Positions 1-10,327 of a stretch of DNA of 64,000 nt are shown here, piece after piece. The notes under the pieces are model-generated. The model was given only the letters and a program-made list of their open reading frames with translations. It did not search any database and was not told where the DNA came from. Numbering within the stretch: position 1 is the first letter of the stretch; every line of letters starts with the position of its first letter. The DNA comes from Pseudomonas iranensis. GTDB taxonomy: Bacteria; Pseudomonadota; Gammaproteobacteria; Pseudomonadales; Pseudomonadaceae. A program made the translations under genes and the position numbers. The stretch is from positions 620,001 through 684,000 of the forward strand of contig NZ_CP077092.1 of assembly GCF_014268585.2 (NCBI RefSeq). Direction: 5' to 3'.

Positions 1-28
1 TACAGGCGAACCGAGGTTGTGCATCAAC

Positions 29-1945
29 TCAGACTTTGAAGCGGCCGACCAGCATCTGCAGATGCGTGCCCAACCGCGCCAGCTCGACGCTGGACGCTGC
101 GGTCTCTTCACTCGCTGCCGAGGTCTGATCGGACACATCGCGCACGTTCAGCACGCTGCGGTTGATCTCTTCGGCCACGGCGCTCTGTTGCTCGGCGGCT
201 GCGGCGATCTGCTGGTTCATCGCCTGGATCGCCGAGACGGTGCGGGTGATGCTCTCCAGTGAGCCACCGGCACGCCGGGTCAGTTCGACGCTGCTGTCGG
301 TCAGGCTGCGGCTGTTGTCCATGATCGTCGCCACTTGCTGAGTGCCGTTTTGCAGACCGACGATCAGCTCTTCGATCTCTTCGGTGGACTTCTGCGTGCG
401 CTGGGCGAGGCTGCGCACTTCATCGGCAACCACGGCGAAACCACGTCCGGCTTCACCGGCGCGGGCCGCTTCGATGGCGGCGTTGAGGGCCAGCAGGTTG
501 GTTTGCTGGGCCACCGACTTGATCACATCGAGGACGCTGCCGATCTTGTCGCTTTCACGCTTGAGCTCGCCCATGGCTTCGGTGGAGTGGCCGACCTCGA
601 CCGCCAGACGTTCGATCTGGGCGATGGCTTCGCCGACGACCTTGTCACCTTCGCGGGCCTGTTGATCAGCGGCGACAGCGGCCTCGGAAGCTTCTTCAGC
701 GTTGCGTGCGACCTCCTGCACGGTAGCGGCCATTTCGTTCATGGCGGTGGCGACCTGATCGGTCTCGATCTTCTGATTATTGACCCCGGCGCTGGTCTGC
801 TCGGTCACCGCGGATAGCTCTTCAGCGGCGCTGGCGATCTGCGTGACGCCGTCGCTGATACCGCCGATCAACTCGCGCAGGCCTTGGGTCATGCTTTGCA
901 TCGAGCGCTGCAATTGACCGAGTTCATCGCGACGCAGGGAAACCAGGTTGTGGGTCAGGTCGCCGGCGGCAACGCGCTCGGCGACTTTCAGGGTCTGGGT
1001 CAGCGGAATGATGATCTGCCGAGTGATGATCCACGCTGCCAGCAAACCGAACACCAGCGCCAGCACGGTGGCGATCAGCAGCATGTTCTTGGCGTGGGCG
1101 GCGTCGGTGTCGCGCACCACGGTTTGCGATTCGGTGAGCTTCTTGCTGACCGACATCAGGATCTCGCCCTGAGCCGACATGTTCGCCAGTGCAGCAGTGT
1201 TCTTGACCTGCGAATCACGGAATTGAGCGACGGCGGCGCGATAGGCCTTGAGCGAGTCGGTGGCCTGCTGCAGGTTGGCGATGTGCTGCTCTGGCACGCG
1301 GGTCGGCAGGCTTTCGAGGTTTTTCAGGGCGTTGTCGATGGCGCTCAGCGCCGGTTGCTCGGCATCGGCCTTGCCGCTGTAGGTGTAGCCGCGCACCTGA
1401 TAGCGCGCCTGCTGCAACAGTTTGCTCAGCTCGATCACCGCGTTGTACTGCGCAACGCTGTCACCTTGCAGCAGTGCACTTTCGACTTCGCCGACCTTGG
1501 CCACAGCATTATCGGCATTGGCGCCAAGCTTGCTGCGCGCGTCTTCACGCTGGACGGTGGCCTGGGTCATTTCGCCGAAGGCGCGTTTGTATTCGGCGAC
1601 CGCAGCAAGCTGTTGATCGACCATCGCCACATCGGATGGCTGCTCGATCATGCCGCGTGCCGATTGCAGACCGCTTTCGAGTTTGCTGAGCAATTCATTG
1701 ACCGCCCCCGGACCCTGTTCACCACGACGCATGTCGTAGTCCATGCGCGCCAGGCGCAGGTCTTTGGTCAGCTCATTGAGGCTGGAAATGAAGCCGAGCT
1801 TGTCGCCACGGCTGATGATGCCGCTCATGCCGGTCCAGCCGGTGAAAGTGATCAACAGCGTCAGCAACAGCACCAGGCCGAAACCGATGCCCAGCTTGCG
1901 TTTGACGCTGACGTTTCCAAGACTCTCGGCTAACCAACGGTACAT
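29..1945 (-). CDS. Methyl-accepting chemotaxis protein
   Basis: Membrane chemoreceptor of 638 aa that signals to CheA/CheW. Visible in order: a short cytoplasmic N-terminus, TM1 (about residues 15-36), a roughly 245-residue helical periplasmic sensor, TM2 (about 285-307), a HAMP linker, and a long coiled-coil signalling domain with the conserved hairpin tip ([16 protein letters not shown]). The large all-helical sensor suggests the HBM type found in McpS-like Pseudomonas receptors, but the ligand cannot be read from sequence. An open frame continues about 110 codons upstream. I chose the ATG at 1945 because it has a GAAGGGAG ribosome site and begins just before the basic/TM1 segment. No CheB/R-binding pentapeptide is seen at the C-terminus. 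Confidence 0.93.
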   Translation of the reverse strand: MYRWLAESLGNVSVKRKLGIGFGLVLLLTLLITFTGWTGMSGIISRGDKLGFISSLNELTKDLRLARMDYDMRRGEQGPGAVNELLSKLESGLQSARGMIEQPSDVAMVDQQLAAVAEYKRAFGEMTQATVQREDARSKLGANADNAVAKVGEVESALLQGDSVAQYNAVIELSKLLQQARYQVRGYTYSGKADAEQPALSAIDNALKNLESLPTRVPEQHIANLQQATDSLKAYRAAVAQFRDSQVKNTAALANMSAQGEILMSVSKKLTESQTVVRDTDAAHAKNMLLIATVLALVFGLLAAWIITRQIIIPLTQTLKVAERVAAGDLTHNLVSLRRDELGQLQRSMQSMTQGLRELIGGISDGVTQIASAAEELSAVTEQTSAGVNNQKIETDQVATAMNEMAATVQEVARNAEEASEAAVAADQQAREGDKVVGEAIAQIERLAVEVGHSTEAMGELKRESDKIGSVLDVIKSVAQQTNLLALNAAIEAARAGEAGRGFAVVADEVRSLAQRTQKSTEEIEELIVGLQNGTQQVATIMDNSRSLTDSSVELTRRAGGSLESITRTVSAIQAMNQQIAAAAEQQSAVAEEINRSVLNVRDVSDQTSAASEETAASSVELARLGTHLQMLVGRFKV

Positions 1946-2044
1946 GCGACCACTCCCTTCGGACCACTTAATTGGACTTATAGGGGGTGTATCGGCTGGG
2001 TGATGGCAATCTGTAACGCCACTTGTCTGCGACAGTAGGGGCTT

Positions 2045-2133
2045 GTAGGAGCTGACGAGTGCAACGAGGCTGCGATCCTTTGATCTTGCTTTTAAAACAA
2101 GATCAAAAGATCGCAGCCTTCGGCAGCTCCTAC
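2045..2133. repeat. Long palindromic intergenic repeat
   Basis: Inverted repeat between the MCP and rsmE. The outer arms are GTAGGAGCTG / CAGCTCCTAC and the inner arms contain GGCTGCGATC and TTTGATCTTG with their complements. It could fold into one long hairpin and may act as a transcription barrier. The GTAGGAGCTG ends belong to a repeat class common between Pseudomonas genes (recalled, not searched). Confidence 0.75.
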
Positions 2134-2150
2134 ACAGGATCGGTGTTGCG

Positions 2151-2858
2151 TCAGAACAGGCGTGCAAGCAGGGCGGTGACGGCGGTTTCGACGCGCAGGA
2201 TGCGCTCGCCCAGTTGCACCGGTTGCAGGCCGGATTTGGCCAGCAGATCGATTTCGTAAGGAATCCAGCCACCCTCGGGGCCGATGGCCAGGGTCACCGG
2301 TTCGTTCAGGGCGCGCGGGCAGGGCGGGAAGTTGCCGGGGTGGCCTACCAGGCCGAGGGTGCCCTCGGCGATCGCCGGCAAGCGATCTTCAACGAAAGGC
2401 TTGAAGCGCTTTTCGATGACGATCTCTGGCAGCACCGTATCGCGAGCCTGCTCCAGCCCGAGGATCAACTGCTCACGAATCGCTTCCGGCTCCAGAAACG
2501 GCGTCTGCCAGAAGCTTTTCTCCACGCGATAACTGTTGACCAGAATCACCTTGGCCACGCCCATGGTCGCGACGGTTTGGAACACGCGGCGGAGCATTTT
2601 CGGCCGGGGCAGGGCCAGCACCAGGGTCAGCGGCAGTTTGGCCGGCGGTGGCTGATCGAGGTTGACGCGCAGCTCCGCTTCGCCGGCTTCCAGACGCAGC
2701 AACTCGGCCGAACCCATCAACCCGTTGATGCGCCCGACGCGCAGGCTGTCGCCGACTTCCGAACGATGCACTTCCTGCATGTGCGTAAGGCGCCGGTCGC
2801 GCAGGATCACGCGGTCGGCCGCAATGAAGTCGGCCTCTTCGAGCAGCAGCAGGTTCAT
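2151..2858 (-). CDS. rsmE: 16S rRNA (uracil(1498)-N(3))-methyltransferase RsmE
   Basis: SPOUT-class methyltransferase (235 aa) that methylates N3 of U1498 in 16S rRNA using SAM. It has the N-terminal PUA-like segment ([11 protein letters not shown]) and the C-terminal knotted SAM-binding motifs (LAIGPEGGW and [11 protein letters not shown]) in the expected order. The length matches the family. The frame is open further upstream, but the ATG at 2858 overlaps the tatC stop by 4 bp (ATGA), so rsmE is translationally coupled to the tat operon. The same order is seen in other Pseudomonas. Confidence 0.95.
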   Translation of the reverse strand: MNLLLLEEADFIAADRVILRDRRLTHMQEVHRSEVGDSLRVGRINGLMGSAELLRLEAGEAELRVNLDQPPPAKLPLTLVLALPRPKMLRRVFQTVATMGVAKVILVNSYRVEKSFWQTPFLEPEAIREQLILGLEQARDTVLPEIVIEKRFKPFVEDRLPAIAEGTLGLVGHPGNFPPCPRALNEPVTLAIGPEGGWIPYEIDLLAKSGLQPVQLGERILRVETAVTALLARLF

Positions 2859-3646
2859 GCCTGGGTCGCTGGCGGCTGGTCGTTGTGGTCGTCGGCCGGC
2901 GTTTCGTCCGGGCGTTCGCGCTTGCTGACCAGCGCGCCGAAGAGAATGCCGATCTCGAACAGCATCCACATCGGCACAGCCAGCAGGGTCTGCGAGAAGA
3001 TGTCCGGCGGGGTCAGGATCATGCCGACCACGAAGCAGCCGATGATCACGTACGGGCGGATCTTCTTCAGGTATTTGACGTCGACCACACCGATCCACAC
3101 CAGCAGGACCACGGCCACCGGGATTTCGAACGCCACGCCGAAGGCGAAGAACAGCGTCATGACGAAATCGAGGTAGCTGGCGATGTCGGTCATCATTTCC
3201 ACGCCGGCCGGGGTGGCTGCGGCGAAGAATTTGAAGATCAATGGGAAGACGAAGTAATAGGCGAACGCCATGCCGATGTAGAAGAGCAGGATGCTGGAGA
3301 TCAGCAACGGTACCGCAACGCGTTTTTCATGCTTGTACAGGCCCGGTGCGATAAAGCCCCAGATCTGATGCAGGATCACTGGAATCGCAAGAAACAGCGA
3401 AACCATCATCGTCAGTTTCAGCGGCGTCAGGAACGGCGACGACACGTCTGTGGCGATCATCGTCGCGCCGACCGGCAGGTACTGGCGCAGCGGCGTCGAG
3501 ACGAAGGTGTAGATCTGCTGGGTAAACGCAAACAGCCCGGCAAAGATAATGAAGATCGCCGCCACGCAACGCAGCAGGCGGGTGCGCAACTCGGTGAGGT
3601 GCGAAACCAGCGGCATGTGCTGGTCGTTTTCCGGAAGATCGCTCAT
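2855..3646 (-). CDS. tatC: Sec-independent protein translocase TatC
   Basis: Core polytopic subunit (263 aa) of the twin-arginine translocase, which recognises RR signal peptides with TatB. The N-terminus carries the conserved cytoplasmic signature ([15 protein letters not shown]), followed by six predicted TM helices and the F-E-I-P-V motif (FGVAFEIPV). The start overlaps the tatB stop by 4 bp and its end overlaps rsmE by 4 bp. The C-terminal tail (about 25 residues) is polar and variable. Confidence 0.97.
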   Translation of the reverse strand: MSDLPENDQHMPLVSHLTELRTRLLRCVAAIFIIFAGLFAFTQQIYTFVSTPLRQYLPVGATMIATDVSSPFLTPLKLTMMVSLFLAIPVILHQIWGFIAPGLYKHEKRVAVPLLISSILLFYIGMAFAYYFVFPLIFKFFAAATPAGVEMMTDIASYLDFVMTLFFAFGVAFEIPVAVVLLVWIGVVDVKYLKKIRPYVIIGCFVVGMILTPPDIFSQTLLAVPMWMLFEIGILFGALVSKRERPDETPADDHNDQPPATQA

Positions 3647-4101
3647 GGGGCTCGCGGCGGCAGTGTAGGGTCTTGAGGCGCTGGTGTAGTCGGCGCGGCG
3701 GAGGGCGCTACGTGTTCAACCGATGTGTCTGTGGTAACCGGCGCCTGTCCTGGCGGTGTTACAACAGGTGCAGGTGCAGGTGCAGGTGCAGTGGGAGCGG
3801 CGGCGCTGTGAATCGTCTGCTCGCCCACAGGCTCGACCGGCGTCGGATCCTGCTGGTTCGGATTGAAAATCTTCCGCGCCTCTTGCTCCAGCGACAGAAT
3901 ATGTTCGTTGTGCAGTTGCCGACGGATCTCGTCGGCACCGATTTCACGTTCAACTTCCTGTTTGATCGCGTTGAAGCTGCGCTTCAGGCGGCCGACCCAC
4001 AGACCGGCGGTGCGCGCCGCGCCCGGCAGACGCTCGGGGCCGAGCACCAGCAGGGCGACGAGGCCGACGAGCAGCAGTTCAGAGAAGCTGATACCAAACA
4101 T
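3643..4101 (-). CDS. tatB: Sec-independent protein translocase TatB
   Basis: Single-span subunit (152 aa) of the Tat receptor complex. The N-terminus [18 protein letters not shown] with the conserved E8 and LGPERLP after the TM helix is diagnostic of TatB rather than TatA. An amphipathic helix ([19 protein letters not shown]) follows, then a Pro/Ala/Val-rich, probably disordered C-terminal half with a run of alternating Ala-Pro. It lies between tatA and tatC. Confidence 0.96.
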   Translation of the reverse strand: MFGISFSELLLVGLVALLVLGPERLPGAARTAGLWVGRLKRSFNAIKQEVEREIGADEIRRQLHNEHILSLEQEARKIFNPNQQDPTPVEPVGEQTIHSAAAPTAPAPAPAPVVTPPGQAPVTTDTSVEHVAPSAAPTTPAPQDPTLPPRAP

Positions 4102-4111
4102 TAGTCAGTGC

Positions 4112-4393
4112 TCACACGTCTTTGCGGATCGGCTCTTCGACTTTCTGCGCCTGCACGTCGATGGTGTGCGGCGGGTTGGCCTGAGCAGTCGTTTGCGGCT
4201 GCACCGGGGGCACTGGCTGGGCCGGCGGGGTCACGTTCGGTTCGGTCGGCTTTTCGTCGTCGTTCATGGCTTTGCGAAAGCCCTTGATCGATTCGCCAAC
4301 GTCGGTGCCGAGGTTTTTCAGTTTTTTGGTACCGAACACCAGCACCACGACAATCAGAATGACGACCCAGTGTTTCCAGTCAAAAATGCCCAT
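4112..4393 (-). CDS. tatA: Sec-independent protein translocase TatA
   Basis: Pore-forming Tat subunit (93 aa): an N-terminal TM helix (residues 1-21), the [10 protein letters not shown] hinge, an amphipathic helix ([11 protein letters not shown]), then an acidic and Pro/Gln-rich tail. An upstream open frame would add 30 residues. The ATG at 4393 is chosen because it gives the standard TatA N-terminus (MGIFDWKHW) and has an AGAGAGGAATC-type ribosome site. First gene of tatABC, just downstream of hisE. Confidence 0.96.
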   Translation of the reverse strand: MGIFDWKHWVVILIVVVLVFGTKKLKNLGTDVGESIKGFRKAMNDDEKPTEPNVTPPAQPVPPVQPQTTAQANPPHTIDVQAQKVEEPIRKDV

Positions 4394-4418
4394 GTGGCGA
4401 TTCCTCTCTAAAAGTTGT

Positions 4419-4751
4419 TCAGGCGGACGGACGCGAGGCTTTCTCGACGTGTCCGGACAGGCCGAAGCGACGGTCCAGTTCATCCAGCACGGCCTGCGGA
4501 TGCTGCCCCAGTTGGGCGAGCATGACCATGCTGTGGAACCACAGGTCGGCGGTCTCGTAGATCACATCACTGCAATCGCCACTGATCGCGGCATCCTTGG
4601 CGGCAATAATGGTTTCGACCGACTCTTCGCCGACTTTCTCCAGAATCTTGTTCAGCCCCTTGTGATACAGGCTGGCGACATACGAACTGTCGGCGGCTGC
4701 GCCTTTGCGCTCTTCGAGCACTTCGGCCAGACGGGTGAGTGTGTCACTCAT
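4419..4751 (-). CDS. hisE: Phosphoribosyl-ATP pyrophosphatase HisE
   Basis: Second step of histidine biosynthesis (PR-ATP to PR-AMP + PPi), 110 aa, an all-alpha MazG-like nucleotide pyrophosphohydrolase. The metal-binding helices are visible: the [16 protein letters not shown] segment with its Glu pair and the later [13 protein letters not shown] with Glu and Asp. It overlaps the end of hisI by 8 bp, so the two are translationally coupled. Pseudomonas keeps HisI and HisE as separate polypeptides, unlike the fused enterobacterial enzyme. Confidence 0.96.
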   Translation of the reverse strand: MSDTLTRLAEVLEERKGAAADSSYVASLYHKGLNKILEKVGEESVETIIAAKDAAISGDCSDVIYETADLWFHSMVMLAQLGQHPQAVLDELDRRFGLSGHVEKASRPSA

Positions 4752-5145
4752 GTGTGTGTCCTGCGGAATAGATAACGTGCGGGTCTTTCAGAACCGGGTC
4801 GACCGTTTTCCAGTCGCCGTTTTCGAAGACCCGGTAAAAGCAGCTTTGACGGCCGGTGTGGCAGGCGATGTCGCCGATCTGTTCAACCATCAGGATGATC
4901 ACGTCGGCGTCACAGTCCAGGCGCATCTCGTGCAGTTTCTGCACATGGCCGGACTCTTCGCCCTTGCGCCACAGCTTGCCACGGGAACGTGACCAGTAGA
5001 TTGCACGATTCTCCGAAGCGGTCAGTTCGAGCGCTTCGCGGTTCATCCAGGCCATCATCAATACGCGCCCGGTCTTGTGATCCTGGGCAATCGCCGGCAC
5101 CAGGCCGTCAGCGTCCCACTTGATCTCGTCCAGCCAGTTTTTCAT
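4744..5145 (-). CDS. hisI: Phosphoribosyl-AMP cyclohydrolase HisI
   Basis: Third step of histidine biosynthesis (133 aa), a Zn/Mg-dependent ring-opening enzyme. Conserved features: [10 protein letters not shown], the [10 protein letters not shown] segment, the metal-ligand motif RLDCDAD, and the Cys-containing [11 protein letters not shown]. The upstream frame adds 14 residues. The ATG at 5145 has a GGAATTGAAG ribosome site and gives the family-typical N-terminus [10 protein letters not shown]. It is the promoter-proximal gene of the hisIE-tat-rsmE run. Confidence 0.96.
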   Translation of the reverse strand: MKNWLDEIKWDADGLVPAIAQDHKTGRVLMMAWMNREALELTASENRAIYWSRSRGKLWRKGEESGHVQKLHEMRLDCDADVIILMVEQIGDIACHTGRQSCFYRVFENGDWKTVDPVLKDPHVIYSAGHTHE

Positions 5146-5164
5146 CTTCAATTCCTGACAGAAG

Positions 5165-5259
5165 CAGCTTCGAGTTGCGAGCTTCAAGCTGCAAGTAAAA
5201 GCAGTTGCGGTGTGCTTGTAGCGTCAAGCTTGAGGCTCGCAGCTTATAACTTGCAGCTG
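5165..5259. repeat. Intergenic inverted repeat (AGCTTGAAGCTCGCAGCTTG class)
   Basis: The gap between ubiB and hisI is made of alternating short palindromic words (GCGAGCTTCAAGCTGCAAG, CAAGCTTGAGGCTCGCAGCT, TTGCAGCTG) that pair with each other. It resembles a second class of Pseudomonas intergenic repeat, distinct from the GGGAGCGAG REPs elsewhere in the window. It may act as a terminator or attenuator between ubiB and hisI. Confidence 0.6.
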
Positions 5260-5266
5260 ATTCGTG

Positions 5267-6871
5267 CTATCGGCGAACGACCAGATACAAACCGACCGCG
5301 ATCATGATTCCGGCGGGCCAGTGCGACCAATCGGTCAACGGACCACCCGCTGCGAGGATCGCGCCGCCGGCCAGATGCGCGCAGCCGAGCAGGCGCAGGA
5401 ACCAGTCGTCCTTGCGTTTGCGCCACGGCGGCGGTGGGTCTTTGGCGTGGGGTTGCGACATGCGTTCGAGCAGATCGCGGGCCATGTTCGACAGGTGCGG
5501 AATCTGCTCCAGCTGGCTCTGCACGTTGCCCAGCAAGGCTTTCGGGCTGACGCGTTCGCGCATCCAGCGCTCGAGAAACGGCTGCGCGGTGTTCCACAGA
5601 TCCAGATCCGGGTACAGCTGACGACCGAGGCCTTCGATATTCAGCAAGGTCTTCTGCAACAGCACCAGTTGCGGCTGCACTTCCATGTTGAAACGGCGAG
5701 CGGTCTGGAACAGGCGCATCAGCACCTGGCCAAATGAAATATCTTTTAACGGTTTTTCGAAGATCGGTTCGCACACCGTACGGATCGCCGCTTCGAATTC
5801 GTTGAGTTTGGTTTCCGCCGGCACCCAGCCCGAATCGATGTGCAACTGCGCCACGCGGCGGTAGTCGCGCTTGAAGAACGCGAACAGGTTGCGCGCCAGA
5901 TAATCCTGGTCTTCCGGGGTCAGGCTGCCGACGATGCCGCAGTCGATCGCGATGTATTGCGGGCTCCACGGATTGACCGTGCTGACAAAGATGTTGCCCG
6001 GGTGCATGTCGGCGTGGAAGAAACTGTCGCGGAACACCTGAGTGAAGAAAATCTCCACGCCGCGCTCGGCGAGCATCTTCATGTCGGTGCGCTGGTCGGC
6101 AAGGGTCGCCAGATCGGTGACCTGGATGCCGTAGATGCGCTCCATCACCAGCACTTTCGGCCGGCACCAGTCCCAATAGACTTGCGGTACATAAAGCAGC
6201 TGCGAACCTTCGAAGTTGCGGCGCAACTGGCTGGCGTTGGCCGCCTCGCGCAACAGATCGAGTTCGTCGTAAATAGTCTTTTCGTAATCCTGCACCACGT
6301 CGACCGGGTGCAGCAGGCGCGCGTCAGCGGAGAATTTTTCCGCCGCGCGGGCGAGGATGAACAGCCATGCCAGATCCTGCGCGATGATCGGTTTCAGGCC
6401 GGGGCGAATCACCTTGACCACGACTTCTTCGCCACTTTTCAGCTGCGCCGCGTGCACCTGCGCCACCGAGGCCGAGGCCAGCGGGGCAACGTCGAAACGG
6501 CTGAACACTTCGCTGATTTTCTTGCCCAGCTGTTCTTCGATCAGCTTGATCGACACTTGCGAATCGAACGGCGGCACGCGGTCCTGCAGCAGCATCAGCT
6601 CATCGGCGATGTCTTCCGGCAACAGGTCGCGGCGGGTCGAAAGAATCTGCCCGAACTTGATGAAGATCGGCCCCAGATCCTGCAACGCCAGACGCAAGCG
6701 CGCACCACGATTGAGTTCCAGCGGCTTGCGCGGCAGCCAGCGCCACGGCAGCAAAAAGCGCACGGCCAGAAGGAACCAGGGCAGTGGCAGATCGAACAGC
6801 AGGTCATCGAGGCGGTAGCGGATCACGACGCGCTGGATGCGCAACAGACGGCGGACGGCAAGCAGCTTCAT
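5267..6871 (-). CDS. ubiB: Ubiquinone biosynthesis regulatory protein kinase UbiB
   Basis: Atypical ABC1/ADCK-family kinase-like ATPase (534 aa) needed for the hydroxylation steps of aerobic ubiquinone synthesis, membrane-anchored. Family features: the KFGQ motif ([11 protein letters not shown]), an Ala-rich nucleotide loop ([13 protein letters not shown]), the VKVIRPG lysine, the catalytic-loop equivalent HADMHPGN, and the DFG-like DCG. Two hydrophobic C-terminal segments (about residues 498-532) form the membrane anchor. The start overlaps the ubiJ stop by 4 bp; ubiE-ubiJ-ubiB is the conserved gene order. Confidence 0.96.
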   Translation of the reverse strand: MKLLAVRRLLRIQRVVIRYRLDDLLFDLPLPWFLLAVRFLLPWRWLPRKPLELNRGARLRLALQDLGPIFIKFGQILSTRRDLLPEDIADELMLLQDRVPPFDSQVSIKLIEEQLGKKISEVFSRFDVAPLASASVAQVHAAQLKSGEEVVVKVIRPGLKPIIAQDLAWLFILARAAEKFSADARLLHPVDVVQDYEKTIYDELDLLREAANASQLRRNFEGSQLLYVPQVYWDWCRPKVLVMERIYGIQVTDLATLADQRTDMKMLAERGVEIFFTQVFRDSFFHADMHPGNIFVSTVNPWSPQYIAIDCGIVGSLTPEDQDYLARNLFAFFKRDYRRVAQLHIDSGWVPAETKLNEFEAAIRTVCEPIFEKPLKDISFGQVLMRLFQTARRFNMEVQPQLVLLQKTLLNIEGLGRQLYPDLDLWNTAQPFLERWMRERVSPKALLGNVQSQLEQIPHLSNMARDLLERMSQPHAKDPPPPWRKRKDDWFLRLLGCAHLAGGAILAAGGPLTDWSHWPAGIMIAVGLYLVVRR

Positions 6872-7491
6872 GCGTTATCGCTTGGGTCGAGGGATCGGGA
6901 AAGGCGCTCGAAACGCGCCTCGAGTCGTTCCAGATCGAGTTTGATCCGGTCCAGTTCGCTGAATCGCGCTTCGGCTTCGCGCTGCCCGACGAGGGTGCGC
7001 GATTCTTCGGCGAGGTATTCGGCAAGATTCTGGTTGAGGCTGGCAAATCCTTGTTGATACCAGCGCGCGCGGCTGCGCAGGTGACCACCGAGCAGTTGCG
7101 TGGCGACCGGACCGAGCCAGCGCGAGAGTTCGTACTCCCAGTCCAGCTCGAGGTCTTGCAGCACGCCGGCCAATTCCAGCAACACACCGCTGTCGCCATC
7201 GAGCTCGACTTCCGGTGCGTGCAGCACAGCGGTCTTGTCTTTCCTCAGGGCCAGTTTCACCAGGCTTGAAGCCGGAGCACGCAACGTGCAATCGACATCC
7301 GCTGCCCACTGCGCAGCGAGCATCAGGCCTTCGTCGCTGGGCAGGATGAACAGTTGCAGCGCCGGGCTGCGGCAGTCGACGGCAATCACCTTGCCGGTCA
7401 GGTGCGCCAGGCGCGGCAGCGCCGTGCTGTCGAGACGCAGCACCCGGTTGAGGCCGAGTTCGACGCTGGCGAGCAGCCCGGTAAGCAACAT
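6868..7491 (-). CDS. ubiJ: Ubiquinone biosynthesis accessory factor UbiJ
   Basis: SCP2-domain protein (207 aa) that acts as lipid-binding scaffold of the Ubi metabolon. An N-terminal SCP2-like region (about residues 15-110) is followed by a C-terminal charged coiled coil ([17 protein letters not shown]). Between ubiE and ubiB, overlapping ubiE by one base and ubiB by 4 bp, it occupies the usual ubiJ position. Sequence conservation in this family is low, so the call rests partly on synteny. Confidence 0.9.
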   Translation of the reverse strand: MLLTGLLASVELGLNRVLRLDSTALPRLAHLTGKVIAVDCRSPALQLFILPSDEGLMLAAQWAADVDCTLRAPASSLVKLALRKDKTAVLHAPEVELDGDSGVLLELAGVLQDLELDWEYELSRWLGPVATQLLGGHLRSRARWYQQGFASLNQNLAEYLAEESRTLVGQREAEARFSELDRIKLDLERLEARFERLSRSLDPSDNA

Positions 7492-8261
7492 CAGGGCTTG
7501 ATGCCGCGGTGCAGGGCGACGATGCCTGCGGTCATGTTGTGATAGGTCACGCGGTCGAAACCGGCCTCGACCATCATCGACTTCAGGGTTTCCTGATTCG
7601 GGTGCATGCGGATCGATTCGGCCAGGTAGCGATAGCTTTCCGAATCGTTGGTGATCAGCTTGCCCATCAGCGGCATGAAGGCGAACGAGTAGGCGTCGTA
7701 GGCTTTCGACATCAGCGCGTTGGTCGGCTTGGAAAACTCCAGCACCAGCAGACGACCGCCGGGCTTGAGTACGCGCAGCATCGAACGCAACGCGTCCTCT
7801 TTGTGCGTCACGTTGCGCAGGCCGAAGGCGATGGTCACGCAGTCGAAATGGTTGTCCGGGAATGGCAGTTTTTCCGCATCGGCCTGGACAAATTCGACGT
7901 TGCCGGCAACGCCCAGATCGAGCAGACGATCACGACCGACCTTGAGCATCGATTCGTTGATGTCGGCCAGCACGACCTGGCCGGTCGGGCCGACGAGGTT
8001 CGAGAACTTGCGGGTCAGGTCGCCGGTGCCACCGGCGATGTCGAGCACGCGGTTGCCGCTGCGCACGCCGGAAAGCTCGATCGCGAAACGCTTCCACAGA
8101 CGGTGCATGCCGCCCGACAGAAGGTCGTTCATCAGGTCGTATTTAGCGGCTACGGAATGGAAAACCTCAGCGACTTTTTCCGCTTTCTGGCTTTCCGGAA
8201 CGTTTTTGAAGCCGAAGTGAGTGGTGGGTTCGGCATCGCTGCCTTTGCGCTGATCAGTCAT
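7491..8261 (-). CDS. ubiE: Demethylmenaquinone/ubiquinone methyltransferase UbiE
   Basis: SAM-dependent C-methyltransferase (256 aa) of ubiquinone (and menaquinone) synthesis. Signature motifs: the N-terminal [40 protein letters not shown] motif [12 protein letters not shown], and [13 protein letters not shown]. An upstream frame extends 47 codons. The ATG at 8261 is chosen because it matches the family N-terminus (MTDQRKG). Divergent from the PHA-associated gene at 8416. Confidence 0.97.
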   Translation of the reverse strand: MTDQRKGSDAEPTTHFGFKNVPESQKAEKVAEVFHSVAAKYDLMNDLLSGGMHRLWKRFAIELSGVRSGNRVLDIAGGTGDLTRKFSNLVGPTGQVVLADINESMLKVGRDRLLDLGVAGNVEFVQADAEKLPFPDNHFDCVTIAFGLRNVTHKEDALRSMLRVLKPGGRLLVLEFSKPTNALMSKAYDAYSFAFMPLMGKLITNDSESYRYLAESIRMHPNQETLKSMMVEAGFDRVTYHNMTAGIVALHRGIKP

Positions 8262-8415
8262 ATCGCTGTCACCAAAAGAGAATGCGCGACATTCTAATCC
8301 CCAAGCCATGCTTTGTCTTGGAATGGCTAAAGGTAAGATGGGCAACCTTCGGGACGATTTGCCGCAGATGCGGTCAAGATTCAACGTCAGCCATTCAATC
8401 ATCAGGAGTCATTCC

Positions 8416-8691
8416 ATGGCCAAAATCAGTGTTGAGCGCGCCCACACCCTGGGCAAGGACGCCGCCCGCGAAAAGGCCGACAAACTGGCCAAAAAGCTCA
8501 ACGAACAATACGGCCTTGAGCCGCAGTGGTCGGGCGACACCCTGAACCTCAAGCGCTCCGGCGTGAAAGGTGAAGTGCATGTGGCGGACGATTCGATCAG
8601 GGTCGACGTCGAGCTGGGCCTGATGATGTCGGCCATGAGCGGCATGATCAAAGCCGAGATCGAGAAGGCGTTGGATAAAGCCCTGGCCTGA
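8416..8691 (+). CDS. Polyhydroxyalkanoic acid system family protein
   Basis: Small protein (91 aa) of the family repeatedly found beside medium-chain PHA genes. It starts MAKISVERAHTLGKDAAREK, then a short beta-strand domain. The biochemical role is not established. I chose the ATG at 8416 because it has a CAGGAG ribosome site, over an upstream in-frame ATG at 8308 that would add 36 atypical residues. Located between ubiE and phaI as in other Pseudomonas. Confidence 0.9.
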   Translation: MAKISVERAHTLGKDAAREKADKLAKKLNEQYGLEPQWSGDTLNLKRSGVKGEVHVADDSIRVDVELGLMMSAMSGMIKAEIEKALDKALA

Positions 8692-8713
8692 TTCCCAGAT
8701 TGAAATCCAGTCC

Positions 8714-8804
8714 CCTGTGGGAGCGAGCCTGCTCGCGAAAGCGGTCTTTCAGTCAGATTATCCGTGGCTGACAAACCGCATTCGCGAGCAGGCTCGCTCC
8801 CACA
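8714..8804. repeat. REPIN (inverted REP pair)
   Basis: Two REP units in inverted orientation, GTGGGAGCGAGCCTGCTCGC and its complement, separated by about 50 bp of unrelated spacer. Each unit is itself a short imperfect palindrome. Non-autonomous repeats mobilised by RAYT transposases in Pseudomonas; no RAYT gene is in this window. Confidence 0.9.
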
Positions 8805-8921
8805 TTTGTTTAGAGTTGCTCCCGCTGGTTAGGGTGCCCTTTCTAATTTTTCTCCCTACTTTGTGCCTGAGCCCGACACTCGTCCGGCAGTTCCTCAAAC
8901 CTTCTGCGCGTGAGGTGCACC

Positions 8922-9344
8922 ATGGCCAAAGTCATTTTGAAGAAAAAAATCGACGCTCCGACTTCTACCCTGAGCGACGTCAAATCCTATGCCCGCAAGA
9001 TCTGGCTGGCAGGCCTGGGCGCCTACACCAAGGTTGGCCAGGAGGGCAGCGAGTACTTTCAGGAGCTCGTGGCCGCCGGTCAAACCGTTGAAAAGAAAGG
9101 CAAAAAAGCCGTCAGCGAAAAACTCCTCGCGGCAAACGCCGAGATCGATGACGCGGCCACTCAGGTCAGCTCGTTCAAGGGTCGCGTTGAAGTTCAGCTC
9201 GACAAGGTCGAGAAGGCCTTCGACAACCGTGTGGCGAGCGCCTTGAATCGGATCGGCATTCCGTCTAAACATGACGTTGAGGCACTCTCTGCTAAGCTCG
9301 ATGAGCTGACGGCATTGCTCGAACGCGTCGCGCGAAAATCTTAA
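8922..9344 (+). CDS. phaI: Phasin PhaI
   Basis: Granule-associated phasin (140 aa) coating medium-chain PHA inclusions. It has the phasin_2-type helical core with the shared motif YARKIWLAGLGAYTKVG near residues 27-43 and a C-terminal heptad coiled coil (SAKLDELTALLERV). It is homologous to the N-terminal half of the next gene, phaF. The ATG at 8922 gives MAKVILKKK; a start 12 bp upstream (GTG at 8910) is less likely. First gene of phaIF, which converges on phaD. Confidence 0.94.
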   Translation: MAKVILKKKIDAPTSTLSDVKSYARKIWLAGLGAYTKVGQEGSEYFQELVAAGQTVEKKGKKAVSEKLLAANAEIDDAATQVSSFKGRVEVQLDKVEKAFDNRVASALNRIGIPSKHDVEALSAKLDELTALLERVARKS

Positions 9345-9354
9345 GGAGAACGGG

Positions 9355-10260
9355 ATGGCTGGCAAAAAGAACACCGATAAAGAAAGCAGCTCGTGGGTCG
9401 GGAAGGTCGAGTCCTACTCCCGCAAAATCTGGCTGGCTGGTTTAGGCGTGTACTCGAAGATCGACACTGACGGCAGCAAACTCTTCGATGCATTGGTCAA
9501 AGACGGCGAGAAAGCCGAGAAGCTCACCAAGACTGCCGTCGGCAAGAAAGTCGAGGACTCGACCTCCTCGGCCAAGTCGCGTATCAGCGGCGTGAAAGAC
9601 CGCGCCATGGGCAAGTGGGACGAGCTGGAAGGCGCGTTCGACAAGCGCCTGAACAGCGCGATTTCGCGCCTGGGTGTGCCGAGCCGCAATGAGGTCAAGG
9701 CGCTCAACGCCAAGGTCGACACGCTGACCAAGCAGATCGAAAAACTCACCGGTCTGAAAGCTCAGCCTGTGGCGGCGAAAACCGCTGCGGCGAAACCTGC
9801 CACTAAAACTGCGGCGGCCAAACCTGCGGCGAAAACCGCGGCCAAGCCACTGGCCAAAGCGGCGGCAAAACCGGCTGCGAAAGCTGCGGCCAAAACGGCA
9901 GCCGCCAAGCCTGCGGCCAAAGCGGCAGCCAAACCGGTTGCCGCCAAGGCCGCTGCCAAACCGGCAACCAAAGCAGCAGCAAAACCTGCGGCTAAAACTG
10001 CAGCGAAACCAGCGGCCAAGCCAGCAGCGAAGACCGCTGCCGCCAAACCCGCTGCGAAGCCTGCGGCCAAACCGGCTGCGGCGAAAAAGCCAGCAGTGAA
10101 AAAACCGGCCGCGCCGAAAGCCGCTGCGCCGAAACCGGCCGCCGCACCATCGACTGCTCCAACAGCTCCGGCCAACGCGGCAAACTCCGCTGCGGCACCT
10201 ACGGCAGCCGCTACCCCGACTGCAGCATCGACACCGTCGACGCCATCCAGTCAGTCCTGA
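9355..10260 (+). CDS. phaF: Phasin PhaF with histone H1-like tail
   Basis: Bifunctional granule protein (301 aa). The N-terminal ~140 residues are a phasin domain (SYSRKIWLAGLGVYSKID) ending in a leucine-zipper-like coiled coil. The C-terminal ~160 residues are low-complexity AAKPA/KTAA repeats rich in Lys, Ala and Pro, like histone H1, ending in an uncharged Ala/Thr/Pro/Ser tail. Known PhaF proteins bind DNA nonspecifically through this tail and help granules segregate at division. It begins 10 bp after phaI with an AAGGAG site and is followed by an intrinsic terminator. Confidence 0.95.
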   Translation: MAGKKNTDKESSSWVGKVESYSRKIWLAGLGVYSKIDTDGSKLFDALVKDGEKAEKLTKTAVGKKVEDSTSSAKSRISGVKDRAMGKWDELEGAFDKRLNSAISRLGVPSRNEVKALNAKVDTLTKQIEKLTGLKAQPVAAKTAAAKPATKTAAAKPAAKTAAKPLAKAAAKPAAKAAAKTAAAKPAAKAAAKPVAAKAAAKPATKAAAKPAAKTAAKPAAKPAAKTAAAKPAAKPAAKPAAAKKPAVKKPAAPKAAAPKPAAAPSTAPTAPANAANSAAAPTAAATPTAASTPSTPSSQS

Positions 10261-10273
10261 TTTCAGGGCAAAT

Positions 10274-10309
10274 CAAAAACGCCCGGCCTGTGAAGGTCGG
10301 GCGTTTTTG
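10274..10309 (+). terminator. Intrinsic terminator of phaIF
   Basis: Hairpin AAAAACGCCCGGCCT / AGGTCGGGCGTTTTT (one G-T pair) followed by T-rich sequence, 14 bp after the phaF stop. The A-tract on the other side would let it work for phaD readthrough in the opposite direction too. Confidence 0.9.
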
Positions 10310-10327
10310 TTTGTGCATTCCAAGCGG

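Noticed and set aside
884..1933. 349-aa plus-strand open frame opposite the chemoreceptor
   Set aside because: Low-complexity His/Gln/Gly-rich translation, antisense to a clear MCP.
2859..3098. N-terminally extended RsmE starting at 3098
   Set aside because: The extra 80 residues are an out-of-frame reading of tatC; the ATG at 2858 gives the full normal-length enzyme.
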